Counted from the stretch's first letter, positions 36,358 to 45,520 are shown. The stretch: DNA of 64,000 bases from Streptomyces sp. V1I1 (GCF_030817355.1 NZ_JAUSZH010000001.1:6513501-6577500); one strand, 5' to 3'. A program made the numbers and translations. Notes: generated by a model not told the origin, from the letters alone.

Positions 36358-36633
36358 ATGGGCTGGTTGTGGGCGATCATCGTGGGATTCGTGCTGGGCC
36401 TGATCGCAAAGGCGATCCTGCCGGGCAAGCAGCACATGCCCCTCTGGCTGACCACCATCCTGGGCATCGGCGGCGCTGTGCTCGGCAACTGGATCGCGAT
36501 GGGGCTCGGGATCGCAGAGACCAGTGGCATCGACTGGGGCCGCCATCTGCTTCAGATCGCGGCGGCCGTTCTGCTCGTTTTCCTGGGCGAGATGGCGTAC
36601 AACGCCGCACGGGGCAGCAGGCAGAGAGCCTGA
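36358..36633 (+). CDS. GlsB/YeaQ/YmgE family membrane protein
   Basis: A 91-aa protein with three helices, beginning MGWLWAIIVGFVLGLIAKAILPGKQHMPLWLTTILGIGGAVLGNWIA, the transglycosylase-associated protein signature with the LPGKQ loop. AGGAGG six bases before the ATG sets the start. The family responds to envelope stress; the name transglycosylase-associated is historical. Confidence 0.9.
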   Translation: MGWLWAIIVGFVLGLIAKAILPGKQHMPLWLTTILGIGGAVLGNWIAMGLGIAETSGIDWGRHLLQIAAAVLLVFLGEMAYNAARGSRQRA

Positions 36634-36641
36634 TCCAGCAA

Positions 36642-36684
36642 CGGCGACGGCCGACCGGGCGCGATGCCCGTCCGGCCGCCGCCG
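36642..36684. terminator. Bidirectional terminator between GlsB and tyrS
   Basis: A compound stem CGGCG-CGGCCG-CGGGC paired with GCCCG-CGGCCG-CGCCG, with small internal bulges, between two convergent genes. Confidence 0.8.
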
Positions 36685-36702
36685 TGAGGTGTGTGCGCCG
36701 GA

Positions 36703-37971
36703 TCAGGCCGTCGTGACCTCGACCGCCGCGAGGTTCTTCTTGCCGCGGCGCAGCACGAGCCAGCGGCCGTGGAGCAGATCGTCCCGCGACGGTACGGCGT
36801 CCTCCGCGGCGACCTTGACGTTGTTCACGTAGGCGCCGCCCTCCTTGACCGTGCGGCGGGCGGCCGACTTGCTGGGGACCAGGCCGACCTCCGCGAGCAG
36901 GTCCACCACCGGGGCCAGCTCGGCTACCTGGGCGTGCGGCAGCTCGGAGAGCGCCGCACGCAGCGTCGCCTCGTCGAGCTCGGCCAGCTCGCCCTGACCG
37001 AACAGCGCCTTCGACGCGTCCACAACCGCCGCGCACTGGTCGGCGCCGTGGACCAGCGTCGTCAGCTCCTCCGCCAGCGCCCGCTGGGCCGCACGCGCCT
37101 GCGGGCGCTCCTCGGTCAGCTTCTCCAGCTCCTCGATCTCCTCGCGGGACTTGAAGCTGAAGATCCGCAGGAACTTGGAGACGTCCCGGTCGTCCGCGTT
37201 CAGCCAGAACTGGTAGAAGGCGTAGGGCGTGGTCCGCTCCGGGTCCAGCCAGACCGTGCCGGACTCCGTCTTGCCGAACTTCGTGCCGTCGGCCTTCGTG
37301 ATCAGCGGGGTGGCCAGCGCGTGCACGTCGGCCTCCGGCTCGACCCGGTGGATCAGGTCTGTGCCCGCGGTGAGGTTGCCCCACTGGTCGCTGCCGCCGG
37401 TCTGCAGGACGCAGCCGTACCGCCGGTACAGCTCCAGGTAGTCCATGCCCTGCAGGATCTGGTAGCTGAACTCGGTGTAGCTGATGCCCGCGTCGGAGTT
37501 CAGCCGCCGCGCGACCGCCTCCTTCGCGATCATCTTGTTGACCCGGAAGTACTTGCCGACGTCGCGCAGGAAGTCGATCGCCGACAGACCCGACGTCCAG
37601 TCCAGGTTGTTGACCATGGTCGCGGCGTGCGGTCCTTCGAAGTCGAGGAACCGCTCGATCTGCCCGCGCAGCCGCTCCACCCAGCCCGCGACGACCTCCG
37701 GCGCGTTCAGCGTGCGCTCGGAGTTCGGCTTCGGGTCGCCGATCAGACCGGTCGCCCCGCCGACCAGACCCAGCGGGCGGTTGCCCGCCTGCTGGATCCG
37801 GCGCATGGTGAGGATCTGGACCAGATTGCCGAGGTGCAGGCTCGGCGCGGTCGGGTCGAAGCCGCAATAGAACGTGACGGGACCGTCCGCGAACGCCTTG
37901 CGCAATGCGTCCTCGTCAGTGGAGAGGGCGATCAGCCCACGCCACTGCAGTTCGTCGACGATGTCCGTCAC
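36703..37971 (-). CDS. tyrS: Tyrosyl-tRNA synthetase
   Basis: A 422-aa class I synthetase. The HIGH motif is HLGN (46-49, [10 protein letters not shown]). Tyrosine-binding [15 protein letters not shown] and [36 protein letters not shown] are present. KMSKS appears as KFGKT near residue 230. A C-terminal S4 RNA-binding domain ends the protein ([26 protein letters not shown]). GTG start at 37971. No T-box or other leader motif was identified upstream. Confidence 0.97.
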   Translation of the reverse strand: MTDIVDELQWRGLIALSTDEDALRKAFADGPVTFYCGFDPTAPSLHLGNLVQILTMRRIQQAGNRPLGLVGGATGLIGDPKPNSERTLNAPEVVAGWVERLRGQIERFLDFEGPHAATMVNNLDWTSGLSAIDFLRDVGKYFRVNKMIAKEAVARRLNSDAGISYTEFSYQILQGMDYLELYRRYGCVLQTGGSDQWGNLTAGTDLIHRVEPEADVHALATPLITKADGTKFGKTESGTVWLDPERTTPYAFYQFWLNADDRDVSKFLRIFSFKSREEIEELEKLTEERPQARAAQRALAEELTTLVHGADQCAAVVDASKALFGQGELAELDEATLRAALSELPHAQVAELAPVVDLLAEVGLVPSKSAARRTVKEGGAYVNNVKVAAEDAVPSRDDLLHGRWLVLRRGKKNLAAVEVTTA

Positions 37972-38014
37972 TTCTCTCGCGTCTCCTTCGGTGTGCTTGC
38001 AGACGTATCCGAGG

Positions 38015-39406
38015 TTATACGCCCTGGCTGACCGAACTCATATTGAAATCCGGGACCCGGAGCGCGGGCATCGCGGCCCGGGTGAACCAGTCGCCCCACT
38101 CGCGCGGCAGCGTCTTCTCGGTGCGGCCCGCCTCGGTGGCCCTGGACAGCAGGTCGACGGGCGACTCGTTGAACCGGAAGTTGTTCACCTCGCCGACCAC
38201 CTCGCCGTTCTCCACGAGGTAGACGCCGTCCCGGGTCAGGCCGGTCAGCAGCAGCGTCGCCGGATCGACCTCGCGGATGTACCAGAGGCAGGTCAGCAAC
38301 AGCCCGCGGGCGGTCGCGGAGACCATCTCGTCCAGCGAGCGCTCACCGCCGCCGTCCAGGATCAGATTGTCGATCCCGGGGGCGACCGGCAGCCCGGTCA
38401 GACCGGCGCTGTGCCGGGTGGTGATCAGGTGCTCCAGCTTTCCGCCGCGTACCCAGTCCGTCGCCGACAGCGGCAGGCCGTTGTCGAAGACCGAGTGGTC
38501 GTCGCCGGACGCGTGCGCGATCACGAACGGCGCGGACTCGAGCCCCGGCTCGTTCGGGTTGCTGCGCAGGGTCAGCGGCAGCGGCGACAGCGTCTCGCCG
38601 ACGCGGGTGCCGCCGCCGGGCTTGGAGAAGACCGTACGGCCCTCGGCCGCGTCCCGGGCCGTGGACGACCACATCTGGTAGATCAGCAGATCGGCCACCG
38701 CGGTGGGCGGCAGCAGCGTCTCGTACCGGCCCGCGGGCAGGTCGATCCGGCGTTCGGCCCAGCCGAGCCGCTGCGCGAGCTCCGCGTCGAGGAGCGCCGG
38801 GTCCACGTCCTTGAAGTCCCGCGTGGAGCGGCCGGCCCAGGCGGACCGTGAGCGGTCCGGGGACTTGGCGTTGAGCTCCAGCGTCCCGTTGGGCTGGTCA
38901 TGGCGGAGCCGCAGCCCCGTCGACGTGCCGAGGTAGGTGGAGGTCAGCTCGTGGTTGGCGAAGCCGTACAGCTCCCGCTCACCGGCCCGGGCGCGGGCGA
39001 AGGCCTCACCCAGCGCGGGCGCGAAATCCGCGAAGACGGCGGAGGAGGTCTCGGCGGGCGGGTCGGTGAAGTCGGGGGAGGCGGGGACCCCCTCGACGAG
39101 CGGCTGAGCGTCCTCGGCGGGCCCGGCCCCGCGCGCGGCGGCCTCCGCGGCCCGTACGAGCGGCTCGAGGTCGTCGGCGGTGACGGCGGTCCGCGACACG
39201 ACACCGGACGCGGTGCCCTGGGCACCGTCGACGGTCGCGATGACGGTGAGGGTGCGGCCGCGGGTGACGCCGTTCGTCGTCAGGGCGTTGCCGGCCCAGC
39301 GCAGATTGGCCGACGATTCCTCGTCGGCGATGACGACACAACCGTCGGCAGTGGACAGCTCAAGGGCACGCTCGACGATCTCGTACGGCTTGCTGATACG
39401 GCTCAT
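38015..39406 (-). CDS. pmbA: Metalloprotease-like PmbA/TldE homologue
   Basis: A 463-aa U62-family partner lacking the HExxxH metal motif, as normal for TldE/PmbA, which forms a heterodimer with TldD. Visible family segments are [86 protein letters not shown] and [37 protein letters not shown]. The start at 39406 has a perfect AGGAGG eight bases upstream. It follows a 37-codon mini-ORF that bridges it to tldD. Confidence 0.93.
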   Translation of the reverse strand: MSRISKPYEIVERALELSTADGCVVIADEESSANLRWAGNALTTNGVTRGRTLTVIATVDGAQGTASGVVSRTAVTADDLEPLVRAAEAAARGAGPAEDAQPLVEGVPASPDFTDPPAETSSAVFADFAPALGEAFARARAGERELYGFANHELTSTYLGTSTGLRLRHDQPNGTLELNAKSPDRSRSAWAGRSTRDFKDVDPALLDAELAQRLGWAERRIDLPAGRYETLLPPTAVADLLIYQMWSSTARDAAEGRTVFSKPGGGTRVGETLSPLPLTLRSNPNEPGLESAPFVIAHASGDDHSVFDNGLPLSATDWVRGGKLEHLITTRHSAGLTGLPVAPGIDNLILDGGGERSLDEMVSATARGLLLTCLWYIREVDPATLLLTGLTRDGVYLVENGEVVGEVNNFRFNESPVDLLSRATEAGRTEKTLPREWGDWFTRAAMPALRVPDFNMSSVSQGV

Positions 39407-39542
39407 CGACCGGCCTCCTGCGTGGTGTTGAGACTGTGCTTGCCCGGGGGACACTGCATCCGATTGCGGCTTCGCCGCGGGCCGGACCCCCGGCAAATTC
39501 CGGGGTGACCGCTCATCGACCGGCCTCCTGCGTGGTGTTGAG
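39401..39542. repeat. 32-bp direct repeat flanking a 78-bp insert at the tldD-pmbA junction
   Basis: 39401-39432 and 39511-39542 are identical over 32 bases, covering the last nine tldD codons, its TGA and the pmbA ATG context. The intervening 78 bp (39433-39510) includes a small hairpin GCGGCTTCGCCGC and G/C runs and matches nothing else in the window. Confidence 0.95.
39403..39516 (-). CDS. Mini-ORF (37 aa) bridging tldD and pmbA
   Basis: Its ATG (39516) overlaps the tldD TGA and its own TGA (39405-39403) overlaps the pmbA ATG, both as ATGA. The C-terminal residues LNTTQEAGR repeat the tldD C-terminus because of the 32-bp duplication; the rest (MSGHPGICRGSG...) comes from the insert. It has a ribosome site copied from the pmbA leader (AGGAGG). 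Probably a by-product that keeps translational coupling, not a functional peptide. Confidence 0.5.
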   Translation of the reverse strand: MSGHPGICRGSGPRRSRNRMQCPPGKHSLNTTQEAGR

Positions 39543-41036
39543 GATGTTCACGCCCCTGAACAGGGCGGACGGGCAGCCGTGCGAGACCGCCGCGACCTGG
39601 CCCGGCTGGGCCTTTCCGCAGTTGAACGCGCCGCCCAGCACATACGTCTGCGGGCCGCCCACCTTCTCCATCGAGCCCCAGAAGTCCGTCGTCGTCGCCT
39701 GGTACGCGACATCCCGCAGCTGACCCGCCAGCTTGCCGTTCTCGATGCGGAAGAAGCGCTGCCCGGTGAACTGGAAGTTGTAGCGCTGCATGTCGATCGA
39801 CCACGACCGGTCGCCGACCACATAGATGCCCCGCTCCACCCCGCCGATCAGATCCTCCGTCGACAGACCGCCCGGATCCGGCCGAAGCGAGACATTCGCC
39901 ATCCGCTGCACCGGCACATGGCTGGGGGAGTCCGCGTACGCGCAGCCGTTGGACCTGCCGAGCCCCGTCAGCTTCGCGATCCGCCGGTCCAGCTGGTAGC
40001 CCACCAGCGTGCCGTCCTTCACCAGGTCCCACGACTGCGCCTCGACGCCCTCGTCGTCGTACCCGATCGTGGCCAGCCCGTGCTCCGCGGTCCGGTCGCC
40101 CGTCACATTCATCACCGAAGAGCCGTACGCCAGCATCCCCAGCTTGTCGAAGGTGGCGAAGGACGTCCCGGCATACGCCGCCTCGTACCCCAATGCCCGG
40201 TCCAGCTCCGTGGCGTGGCCGATCGACTCATGGATGGTCAGCCAGAGATTCGACGGGTCGACCACCAGGTCGTACCGCCCGGCCTCGACGCTCGGCGCGC
40301 GCATCTTCTCCGCGAGCAGCTCCGGGATCTGCTCCAGCTCGGAATCCCAGTCCCAGCCCGTGCCGGTCAGATACTCCCAGCCACGGCCGGCCGGCGGCGC
40401 GACCGTGCGCATCGAGTCGAATTCGCCGCTGCTCGGATCGACTGCGACCGCGGTCAGCTGCGGATGCAACCGCACGCGCTGCTGCGTGGTGACGGTGCCC
40501 GCGGTGTCGGCGTAGAACTTGTTCTCGTGGACGGTGATCAGCGAGGCGTCCACATGCGCAACGCCCTCCGCGCCCAGCAGCCGCTCGCTCCACTGCGCCA
40601 GCAGCGCGGTCTTCTCCTCGTCGGGTACCTCGAACGGGTTGATCTCGTACGAGGAGACCCATGTCCGCTCCGTGTGCACCGGCTCGTCCGCCAGCTCAAC
40701 CCTCTCGTCGGAGCCCGCCGCCGCGATCACCTTCGCCGACAGCTTGGCCATCGCGATCGCCTGGCCGGCGACCCTGGCGGCCGCGTCCATGGTCATGTCG
40801 ACCCCGGAGGCGAACCCCCAGGCGCCGCCGTGCACCACCCGTACCGCGTATCCGAGGTCCGTGGTGTCCGATGAGCCGGCGAGCTTGGCGTCGCGCAGCC
40901 GCCAGGCCGCGCTGCGTACGCGCTCGAAGCGGAAGTCGGCGTGCTCGGCTCCGAGCGCACGCGCCCGGGCGAGTGCCGCGTCGGCGAGGGCCCGCAGCGG
41001 CAGCGCTGTGAAGGCTTCGTCGATGGAATGAGGCAC
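39513..41036 (-). CDS. tldD: Metalloprotease TldD
   Basis: A 507-aa catalytic subunit of the TldD/TldE protease, which degrades unfolded peptides and matures some RiPP precursors. The zinc motif HESIGH is at His269, Glu270 and His274 (TIHESIGHATELDR), with the late Cys ligand in AFNCGKAQPGQ. The AGGAGA Shine-Dalgarno lies six bases before the GTG at 41036. Its stop lies in the distal copy of the 32-bp repeat. No RiPP precursor or modification enzyme is seen nearby. Confidence 0.95.
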   Translation of the reverse strand: MPHSIDEAFTALPLRALADAALARARALGAEHADFRFERVRSAAWRLRDAKLAGSSDTTDLGYAVRVVHGGAWGFASGVDMTMDAAARVAGQAIAMAKLSAKVIAAAGSDERVELADEPVHTERTWVSSYEINPFEVPDEEKTALLAQWSERLLGAEGVAHVDASLITVHENKFYADTAGTVTTQQRVRLHPQLTAVAVDPSSGEFDSMRTVAPPAGRGWEYLTGTGWDWDSELEQIPELLAEKMRAPSVEAGRYDLVVDPSNLWLTIHESIGHATELDRALGYEAAYAGTSFATFDKLGMLAYGSSVMNVTGDRTAEHGLATIGYDDEGVEAQSWDLVKDGTLVGYQLDRRIAKLTGLGRSNGCAYADSPSHVPVQRMANVSLRPDPGGLSTEDLIGGVERGIYVVGDRSWSIDMQRYNFQFTGQRFFRIENGKLAGQLRDVAYQATTTDFWGSMEKVGGPQTYVLGGAFNCGKAQPGQVAAVSHGCPSALFRGVNILNTTQEAGR

Positions 41037-41220
41037 GGATGTCTCCTGTCGTTGAGACCGGTCGCCCGATCATGTCGCGCCGGAGGGGGCGTTGCCCAGC
41101 GCCATTCTGTAGGGACCCGACAGTGACTGGATGAAGGCGCTGTCAGGGCCCGATTCTCCGTGAGAGGGGCAGGACCGATAGTTTGCGTGAGTACCAGACC
41201 GCTATCGAAAGGGTGATCCG

Positions 41221-41925
41221 TTGAGCCGCTCGGTTCTCGTCACCGGAGGAAACCGGGGCATCGGCCTCGCCATCGCCCGCGCGTTCGCCGAAGCCGGCGA
41301 CAAGGTCGCGATCACCTACCGGTCCGGCGAGCCGCCGGCCGGCTTCCTGGCCGTCAAGTGCGACATCACCGACGCCGAGCAGGTGGAGCAGGCCTACAAG
41401 GAGATCGAGGAGAAGCACGGTCCGGTGGAGGTGCTGGTGGCCAACGCCGGTGTCACCAAGGACCAGTTGCTGATGCGGATGTCCGAGGAGGACTTCACGT
41501 CCGTACTCGACACCAACCTCACCGGCACCTTCCGGGTCGTCAAGCGCGCCAACCGCGGCATGCTGCGCGCCAAGAAGGGCCGTGTCGTGCTGATCTCCTC
41601 CGTGGTCGGGCTGCTGGGCTCGGCGGGGCAGGCCAACTACGCCGCCTCCAAGGCCGGTCTCGTGGGCTTCGCCCGCTCCCTCGCCCGCGAGCTGGGCTCG
41701 CGGAACATCACGTTCAACGTCGTCGCACCCGGCTTTGTCGACACCGACATGACTCAGGCGCTCACGGACGAGCAGCGCGCGGGCATCGTCTCGCAGGTGC
41801 CGCTCGGCCGCTATGCGCAGCCGGAGGAGATCGCCGCCACGGTGCGCTTCCTCGCCTCCGACGACGCCTCGTACATCACTGGAGCCGTCATCCCCGTTGA
41901 CGGCGGATTGGGCATGGGTCACTGA
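41221..41925 (+). CDS. fabG: 3-oxoacyl-ACP reductase FabG
   Basis: A 234-aa NADPH-dependent reductase of type II fatty acid synthesis. It has TGGNRGIGLAIA (8-19), VANAGVTKDQLLMRM (NAG motif with FabG-type TKD), catalytic Ser in LISSVVGLLG, YxxxK as YAASK, and C-terminal PVDGGLGMGH. Start is TTG, with GAAAGGGTGA upstream, matching the family N-terminus SRSVLVTGG. A CGATAG/CTATCG dyad (41176-41207) lies in the promoter region. Enoyl-ACP reductase follows four bases after the stop. Confidence 0.95.
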   Translation: MSRSVLVTGGNRGIGLAIARAFAEAGDKVAITYRSGEPPAGFLAVKCDITDAEQVEQAYKEIEEKHGPVEVLVANAGVTKDQLLMRMSEEDFTSVLDTNLTGTFRVVKRANRGMLRAKKGRVVLISSVVGLLGSAGQANYAASKAGLVGFARSLARELGSRNITFNVVAPGFVDTDMTQALTDEQRAGIVSQVPLGRYAQPEEIAATVRFLASDDASYITGAVIPVDGGLGMGH

Positions 41926-41929
41926 TCAC

Positions 41930-42700
41930 ATGAGTGGAATCCTCGCCGGCAAGCGCATTCTCGTCACGGGTGTCCTCACCGAAGGGTCCATCGCCTTCCA
42001 CGCAGCCAAGGTGGCGCAGGAGGAGGGCGCGGAGGTCATCCTGACCGGCTTCGGCCGGCTCACCCTCGTCGAGCGCATCGCCAAGCGGCTGCCCAAGCCC
42101 GTCCCGGTCATCGAGCTGGACGTCACCAACCAGGAGCACTTGGACGGCCTCGCGGACAAGATCCGCGAGCACTCCAGCGACGACTCGGGCCTCGACGGCA
42201 TCGTGCACTCGATCGCCTTCGGCCCGCAGGCCGCGTTCAACTTCCTCGAGGCCGGCTGGGAGGACGTCTCCACCGCGGTGCAGGTCTCGGCGTACTCCTA
42301 CAAGTCGCTGACCATGGCGTGCCTTCCGCTGATGGAGCGTGGCGGCTCGGTCGTCGGTCTCACCTTCGATGCGCAGATCGCCTGGCCGAAGTACGACTGG
42401 ATGGGTGTGGCCAAGGCGGCCCTGGAGTCCACCAACCGCTACCTGGCCCGTGACCTGGGCCCCAAGGGCATCCGCTGCAACCTGATCGCGGCCGGCCCGA
42501 TCAAGTCGATGGCCGCGAAGTCCATCCCGGGCTTCGAGGAGCTCGCGGACGTCTGGAACCACCGCGCGCCGATCGGCTGGGACCTGGCCGACCCCGACCC
42601 GGCCGGCCGTGGTGTCGTCGGTCTGCTCTCGGACTTCTTCCCGCGGACGACCGGCGAGATCGTTCACGTGGACGGCGGCGTGCACATGATGGGCGCCTGA
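41930..42700 (+). CDS. inhA: Enoyl-ACP reductase (InhA/FabI)
   Basis: A 256-aa NADH-dependent enoyl-ACP reductase, the last reductive step of fatty acid elongation. The divergent Rossmann motif GKRILVTGVLTEGSIAFHAAKVAQ is FabI-like; FDAQIAWPKYDWMGVAKAAL holds the YxxxMxxxK active-site pattern. SIPGFEEL and the C-terminal VHVDGGVHMMGA are typical. The order fabG-inhA matches the S. coelicolor arrangement as I remember it. InhA-type enzymes are targets of isoniazid and triclosan. Confidence 0.95.
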   Translation: MSGILAGKRILVTGVLTEGSIAFHAAKVAQEEGAEVILTGFGRLTLVERIAKRLPKPVPVIELDVTNQEHLDGLADKIREHSSDDSGLDGIVHSIAFGPQAAFNFLEAGWEDVSTAVQVSAYSYKSLTMACLPLMERGGSVVGLTFDAQIAWPKYDWMGVAKAALESTNRYLARDLGPKGIRCNLIAAGPIKSMAAKSIPGFEELADVWNHRAPIGWDLADPDPAGRGVVGLLSDFFPRTTGEIVHVDGGVHMMGA

Positions 42701-42717
42701 CCCCTCTCGTACGAGAA

Positions 42718-42758
42718 CGACGCCCCGTTCACCGCTCAGTGCGGCGAGCGGGGCGTCG
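42718..42758 (+). terminator. Terminator after fabG-inhA
   Basis: CGACGCCCCG (42718-42727) and CGGGGCGTCG (42749-42758) form a perfect 10-bp outer stem with an inner GC-rich loop. Confidence 0.8.
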
Positions 42759-42877
42759 CCCATTCGGCCCCCCGGAGCGCGCGGCGCGTCGTGCGGACAG
42801 CGAGGCTGGAGAGGCAATCCCCCCTTGAGGTGCAGCCGCGGCGAGCGGGCCGCAGTACGGCCGAGGAGGTCCTGCTT

Positions 42878-43219
42878 GTGCGTACGACCCGCCGCTCCGC
42901 CTCCGTACTGGCCTCAGTGGCGCTCCTGCTGTGGACGTCGTCGACGGCCCTCTCCCAGCCCCAGTCCCGTACGTACGAGGCTGACTGCCGCACAGTCGTC
43001 GAGAGCTCCTGGGCCACCGGCTTCTGCCACAATCCCTACCCCGAGACCGACCGCGTCCGGCTGCACATCGAGTGCGAGCGCTGGTGGGACATCGACGTGG
43101 ACAGCGCACCCGTCGAGATAGGCCCGGCCGGTTACGCCGAGCTCACCGACCGCTGCTGGAAAGAGATACGCGCGGTGTGGGTCAGTCACCAGCCCCTGCG
43201 GGACTCCGCAGGCACATGA
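42878..43219 (+). CDS. Small secreted protein (113 aa)
   Basis: A signal peptide (RTTRRSASVLASVALLLWTSSTALSQ) is followed by a mature part of about 85 residues with four cysteines (ADCRTVV, GFCHNPY, IECERWW, DRCWKEI), likely two disulphides. GAGGAGG lies eight bases before the GTG. Its 3' end overlaps the convergent GntR gene by 38 bases. No family recognised. Confidence 0.8.
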   Translation: MRTTRRSASVLASVALLLWTSSTALSQPQSRTYEADCRTVVESSWATGFCHNPYPETDRVRLHIECERWWDIDVDSAPVEIGPAGYAELTDRCWKEIRAVWVSHQPLRDSAGT

Positions 43220-43868
43220 ACGGATAGCTCGCCGCCTCCGCGGCCGCCACATCGCCGTCGCCCGCGCGGATCGCCTCGACCATCCGCGCGTGGTCCATAT
43301 GGTTCTCCGGGCGCAGTTCGCGGCCCACGTCGTCGCGCAGCCAGTCCCGCAGCAGATCGCCGAGGTCCGCGTAGAGCTCGCTGAGCACCTCGTTGTGTGA
43401 GGCCGCCACCACGGCCAGATGGAATGTCGTGTCGGCGGCGACGAACTGCTCCGCGTCGCCCGTGGCCCACGCCTCCTCGCGCCGGGCGAGGAGCGTGTCC
43501 AGCTGCTTGAGGTCGCGTTCGGTACGCCGTTCCGCGGCGAGGCGGGCTGCTGAGGACTCCAGCGTGGAGCGCAGCTCGGCGATGTGCCGGGGGTTGGCGT
43601 CGGCGAAGCGGCGGTGCATGACGCCGGCCAGCTCGCTGGTGGCCACGACGTACGTCCCCGAGCCCTGCCGGATATCCAGCAGTCCGTTGTGCGCGAGCGC
43701 GCGGACCGCTTCGCGGACGGTGTTACGGGCCACGCCGAGCTGCTCGACCAGTTCCGGTTCGGTGGGGATGCGTGAGCCCACCGGCCACTCGCCCGAGGTG
43801 ATCTGGTTCCGCAGCTGGGCGATCACCTGGTCGGAGAGCGCGGAACGCCGGGGAGAGGTCAGCGCCAT
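43182..43868 (-). CDS. GntR/FadR family transcriptional regulator
   Basis: A 228-aa regulator. The winged helix ALSDQVIAQLRNQITSGEWPVGSRIPTEPELVEQLGVARNTVREAVRALAHNGLLDIRQGSGTYV spans about 9-75, followed by an all-helical FCD domain with metal-type His (DTTFHLAVVAASHN, HARMVEAI). Divergent from the MFS exporter, so it probably controls that gene. Two dyads lie in the shared region. The start MALTSPRR at 43868 is favoured. Confidence 0.92.
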   Translation of the reverse strand: MALTSPRRSALSDQVIAQLRNQITSGEWPVGSRIPTEPELVEQLGVARNTVREAVRALAHNGLLDIRQGSGTYVVATSELAGVMHRRFADANPRHIAELRSTLESSAARLAAERRTERDLKQLDTLLARREEAWATGDAEQFVAADTTFHLAVVAASHNEVLSELYADLGDLLRDWLRDDVGRELRPENHMDHARMVEAIRAGDGDVAAAEAASYPFMCLRSPAGAGD

Positions 43869-43886
43869 CGGGCTCCTTCCGTAGGG

Positions 43887-43911
43887 ATTGGACAACCAAT
43901 CATCCCATGAT
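43887..43911. promoter_or_regulatory. Adjacent dyads between GntR and MFS genes
   Basis: ATTGG-ACA-ACCAAT (43887-43900) and ATCAT-CCC-ATGAT (43899-43911) overlap end to end in the 67-bp divergent region, plausible operators of the GntR regulator. Confidence 0.5.
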
Positions 43912-43935
43912 TCTATGATGGTCCGCATGCGTGAG

Positions 43936-45216
43936 ATGTCCGACGAGACCCAGACTTTGAGCCCCGCTGCCACGGACCGTACCCCGGTCGCCTCCTTGGC
44001 CTCCGTGGAATCTCCCGCCCCGCGGCTCACTGTCTGGCTCACCCGGCTCGTGATCGCCGGGATCGTCCTCGCGGCACTCAATCTCCGCCCCGCCATCACC
44101 AGCCTCGGCGCGCTCCTCGAAGAGGCGCGCGTCGGGCTGCACATGAGCGGCAGCGTCGCCGGCGTCCTCACCTCCGTACCGCCGCTCTGCTTCGCGATCT
44201 TCGGGATCGCGGCGCCGCGGCTCGCCCGCCGTTTCGGCCCCGGTGCCGTCGTCTGCGCCGGCATGGTGGCCATCACGACCGGCCTGCTGATCCGGCCCTT
44301 CGCAGGCGGCACGGCGGGCTTCCTCGCCGCCAGCGCGCTTACCCTCATGGGCATCGCCGTCAGCAACGTCCTGATGCCGGTGATCGTCAAGCGCTACTTC
44401 CCCGACCGCGTCGGCTCCATGACCGGGCTGTACTCCATGGCGCTCGCGCTCGGCACCTCCGTCGCGGCCGCCGCGACCGTGCCCATGACCGAGGCGCTGG
44501 GCGGCAGTTGGCGGGTCGGCCTCGCGGTGTGGGCGGTCCTCGCCGCCCTCGCCGTACTGCCCTGGATCGGCATGGCCCGCGACCGAGGCGCGGCCGCGCG
44601 GAACACCGTGGCCGCACAAGCCCAGGATTCCCCGGCCCCCAGGATCACCCGGAGCCCCACCGCCTGGGCGCTCGGCTGCTTCTTCGGCCTCCAGGCCACC
44701 GGCGCGTACATCACCATGGGCTGGATGCCGCAGATCTTCCGCGACGCGGGAGTCTCCGCGGGCACGGCCGGGGCGCTGCTCGCCGTGACCATGGTGATGG
44801 GCGTGCCGCTCGCCTTCGTCATCCCGCGGCTCGCCACCCGGATGAAGACCCAGGGCCCGATCGTCGTCGCCCTCGGGCTGTGCGGGCTGACCGGCTATGC
44901 GGGCCTGTTCTTCGCTCCGGCCGCCGGAGCCTGGGCCTGGGCGCTGCTGCTCGGCGTCTCCAACTGCGCCTTCCCGCTCGCCCTCACCATGATCGGCATG
45001 CGGTCGAGGACCGGGGCCGGAGTCGTACGCCTCTCGGTCTTCGCCCAGTCCACCGGATATCTGATCTCCACCCCCGGCCCGCTGCTGGTGGGCGTGCTCT
45101 ACCAGCACAGCGGCGGTTGGGGGCTGCCGATCGCGCTGATGGCAGGCCTGATCGTGCCGCAGATCGCGGTAGGCATCCTGGCCGGCCGGGACCGGACGAT
45201 CGAGGACGAATGCTGA
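43936..45216 (+). CDS. MFS transporter, CynX/NimT-like
   Basis: A 426-aa twelve-helix permease. Cyanate-permease-like segments are LNLRPAITSLGALLEEARVGLHMSG, PPLCFAIFGIAAPRLARRFG and TLMGIAVSNVLMPVIVKRYFPDRVGSMTGLYSMALALGTSVAAA. Substrate unknown; nitroimidazole or organic-anion transport is typical of relatives. Several ATGs cluster at the 5' end (43915, 43918, 43927, 43936); 43936 (MSDETQ) was chosen since the operators end at 43911. A tiny companion gene follows. Confidence 0.9.
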   Translation: MSDETQTLSPAATDRTPVASLASVESPAPRLTVWLTRLVIAGIVLAALNLRPAITSLGALLEEARVGLHMSGSVAGVLTSVPPLCFAIFGIAAPRLARRFGPGAVVCAGMVAITTGLLIRPFAGGTAGFLAASALTLMGIAVSNVLMPVIVKRYFPDRVGSMTGLYSMALALGTSVAAAATVPMTEALGGSWRVGLAVWAVLAALAVLPWIGMARDRGAAARNTVAAQAQDSPAPRITRSPTAWALGCFFGLQATGAYITMGWMPQIFRDAGVSAGTAGALLAVTMVMGVPLAFVIPRLATRMKTQGPIVVALGLCGLTGYAGLFFAPAAGAWAWALLLGVSNCAFPLALTMIGMRSRTGAGVVRLSVFAQSTGYLISTPGPLLVGVLYQHSGGWGLPIALMAGLIVPQIAVGILAGRDRTIEDEC

Positions 45217-45233
45217 GATGCGAGACTGACTCC

Positions 45234-45350
45234 ATGCCTGTGCTCGATCCGAACCCCTCGAACGGCCAGAAGAAGCTCCTGCTCGTCTTCGGCGCGATGA
45301 TCGCCATCACGGTCGTCATCGCGGTGATCGCGTCCATCGCCTCGCCCTGA
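45234..45350 (+). CDS. SGM_5486-type transporter-associated small protein (38 aa)
   Basis: A hydrophilic N-terminus (MPVLDPNPSNGQKKLL) is followed by one membrane helix (LLVFGAMIAITVVIAVIASIASP). Streptomycetes place such a 38-40 aa single-helix protein directly after an MFS transporter of this kind, hence the NCBI family name as I remember it. It starts 17 bases after the MFS stop. A subunit or regulator of the transporter is inferred. The stop codon lies in a 28-bp tandem duplication. Confidence 0.8.
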   Translation: MPVLDPNPSNGQKKLLLVFGAMIAITVVIAVIASIASP

Positions 45351-45401
45351 CACGGTCGTTGCCCCGCCGAAAACCTGACGCGGTCGTTGCCCCGCCGAAA
45401 A
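45346..45401. repeat. 28-bp tandem duplication over the small gene's stop
   Basis: 45346-45373 and 45374-45401 differ at one base; each starts CCTGAC and ends GTTGCCCCGCCGAAAA. The first holds the TGA of the 38-aa gene. Confidence 0.95.
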
Positions 45402-45488
45402 AAGGGGGGCTAGCACCACCATCCCCTAGGGGGTCAGGCTCAGGGGGAAGTGGGTGGGTCACCGGATGGGCCCCCGCGCCCATGATCC

Positions 45489-45520
45489 GTAGGTTTGAAG
45501 CAACAAACCGCAGACCTACG
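45489..45520 (+). promoter_or_regulatory. Composite palindrome before the 68-aa gene
   Basis: GGTTTG/CAAACC nested within GTAGGT/ACCTAC, ten bases before the ATG at 45530. Further upstream CCCCTAGGGG (45424-45433) is a perfect 10-bp palindrome. Confidence 0.45.
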
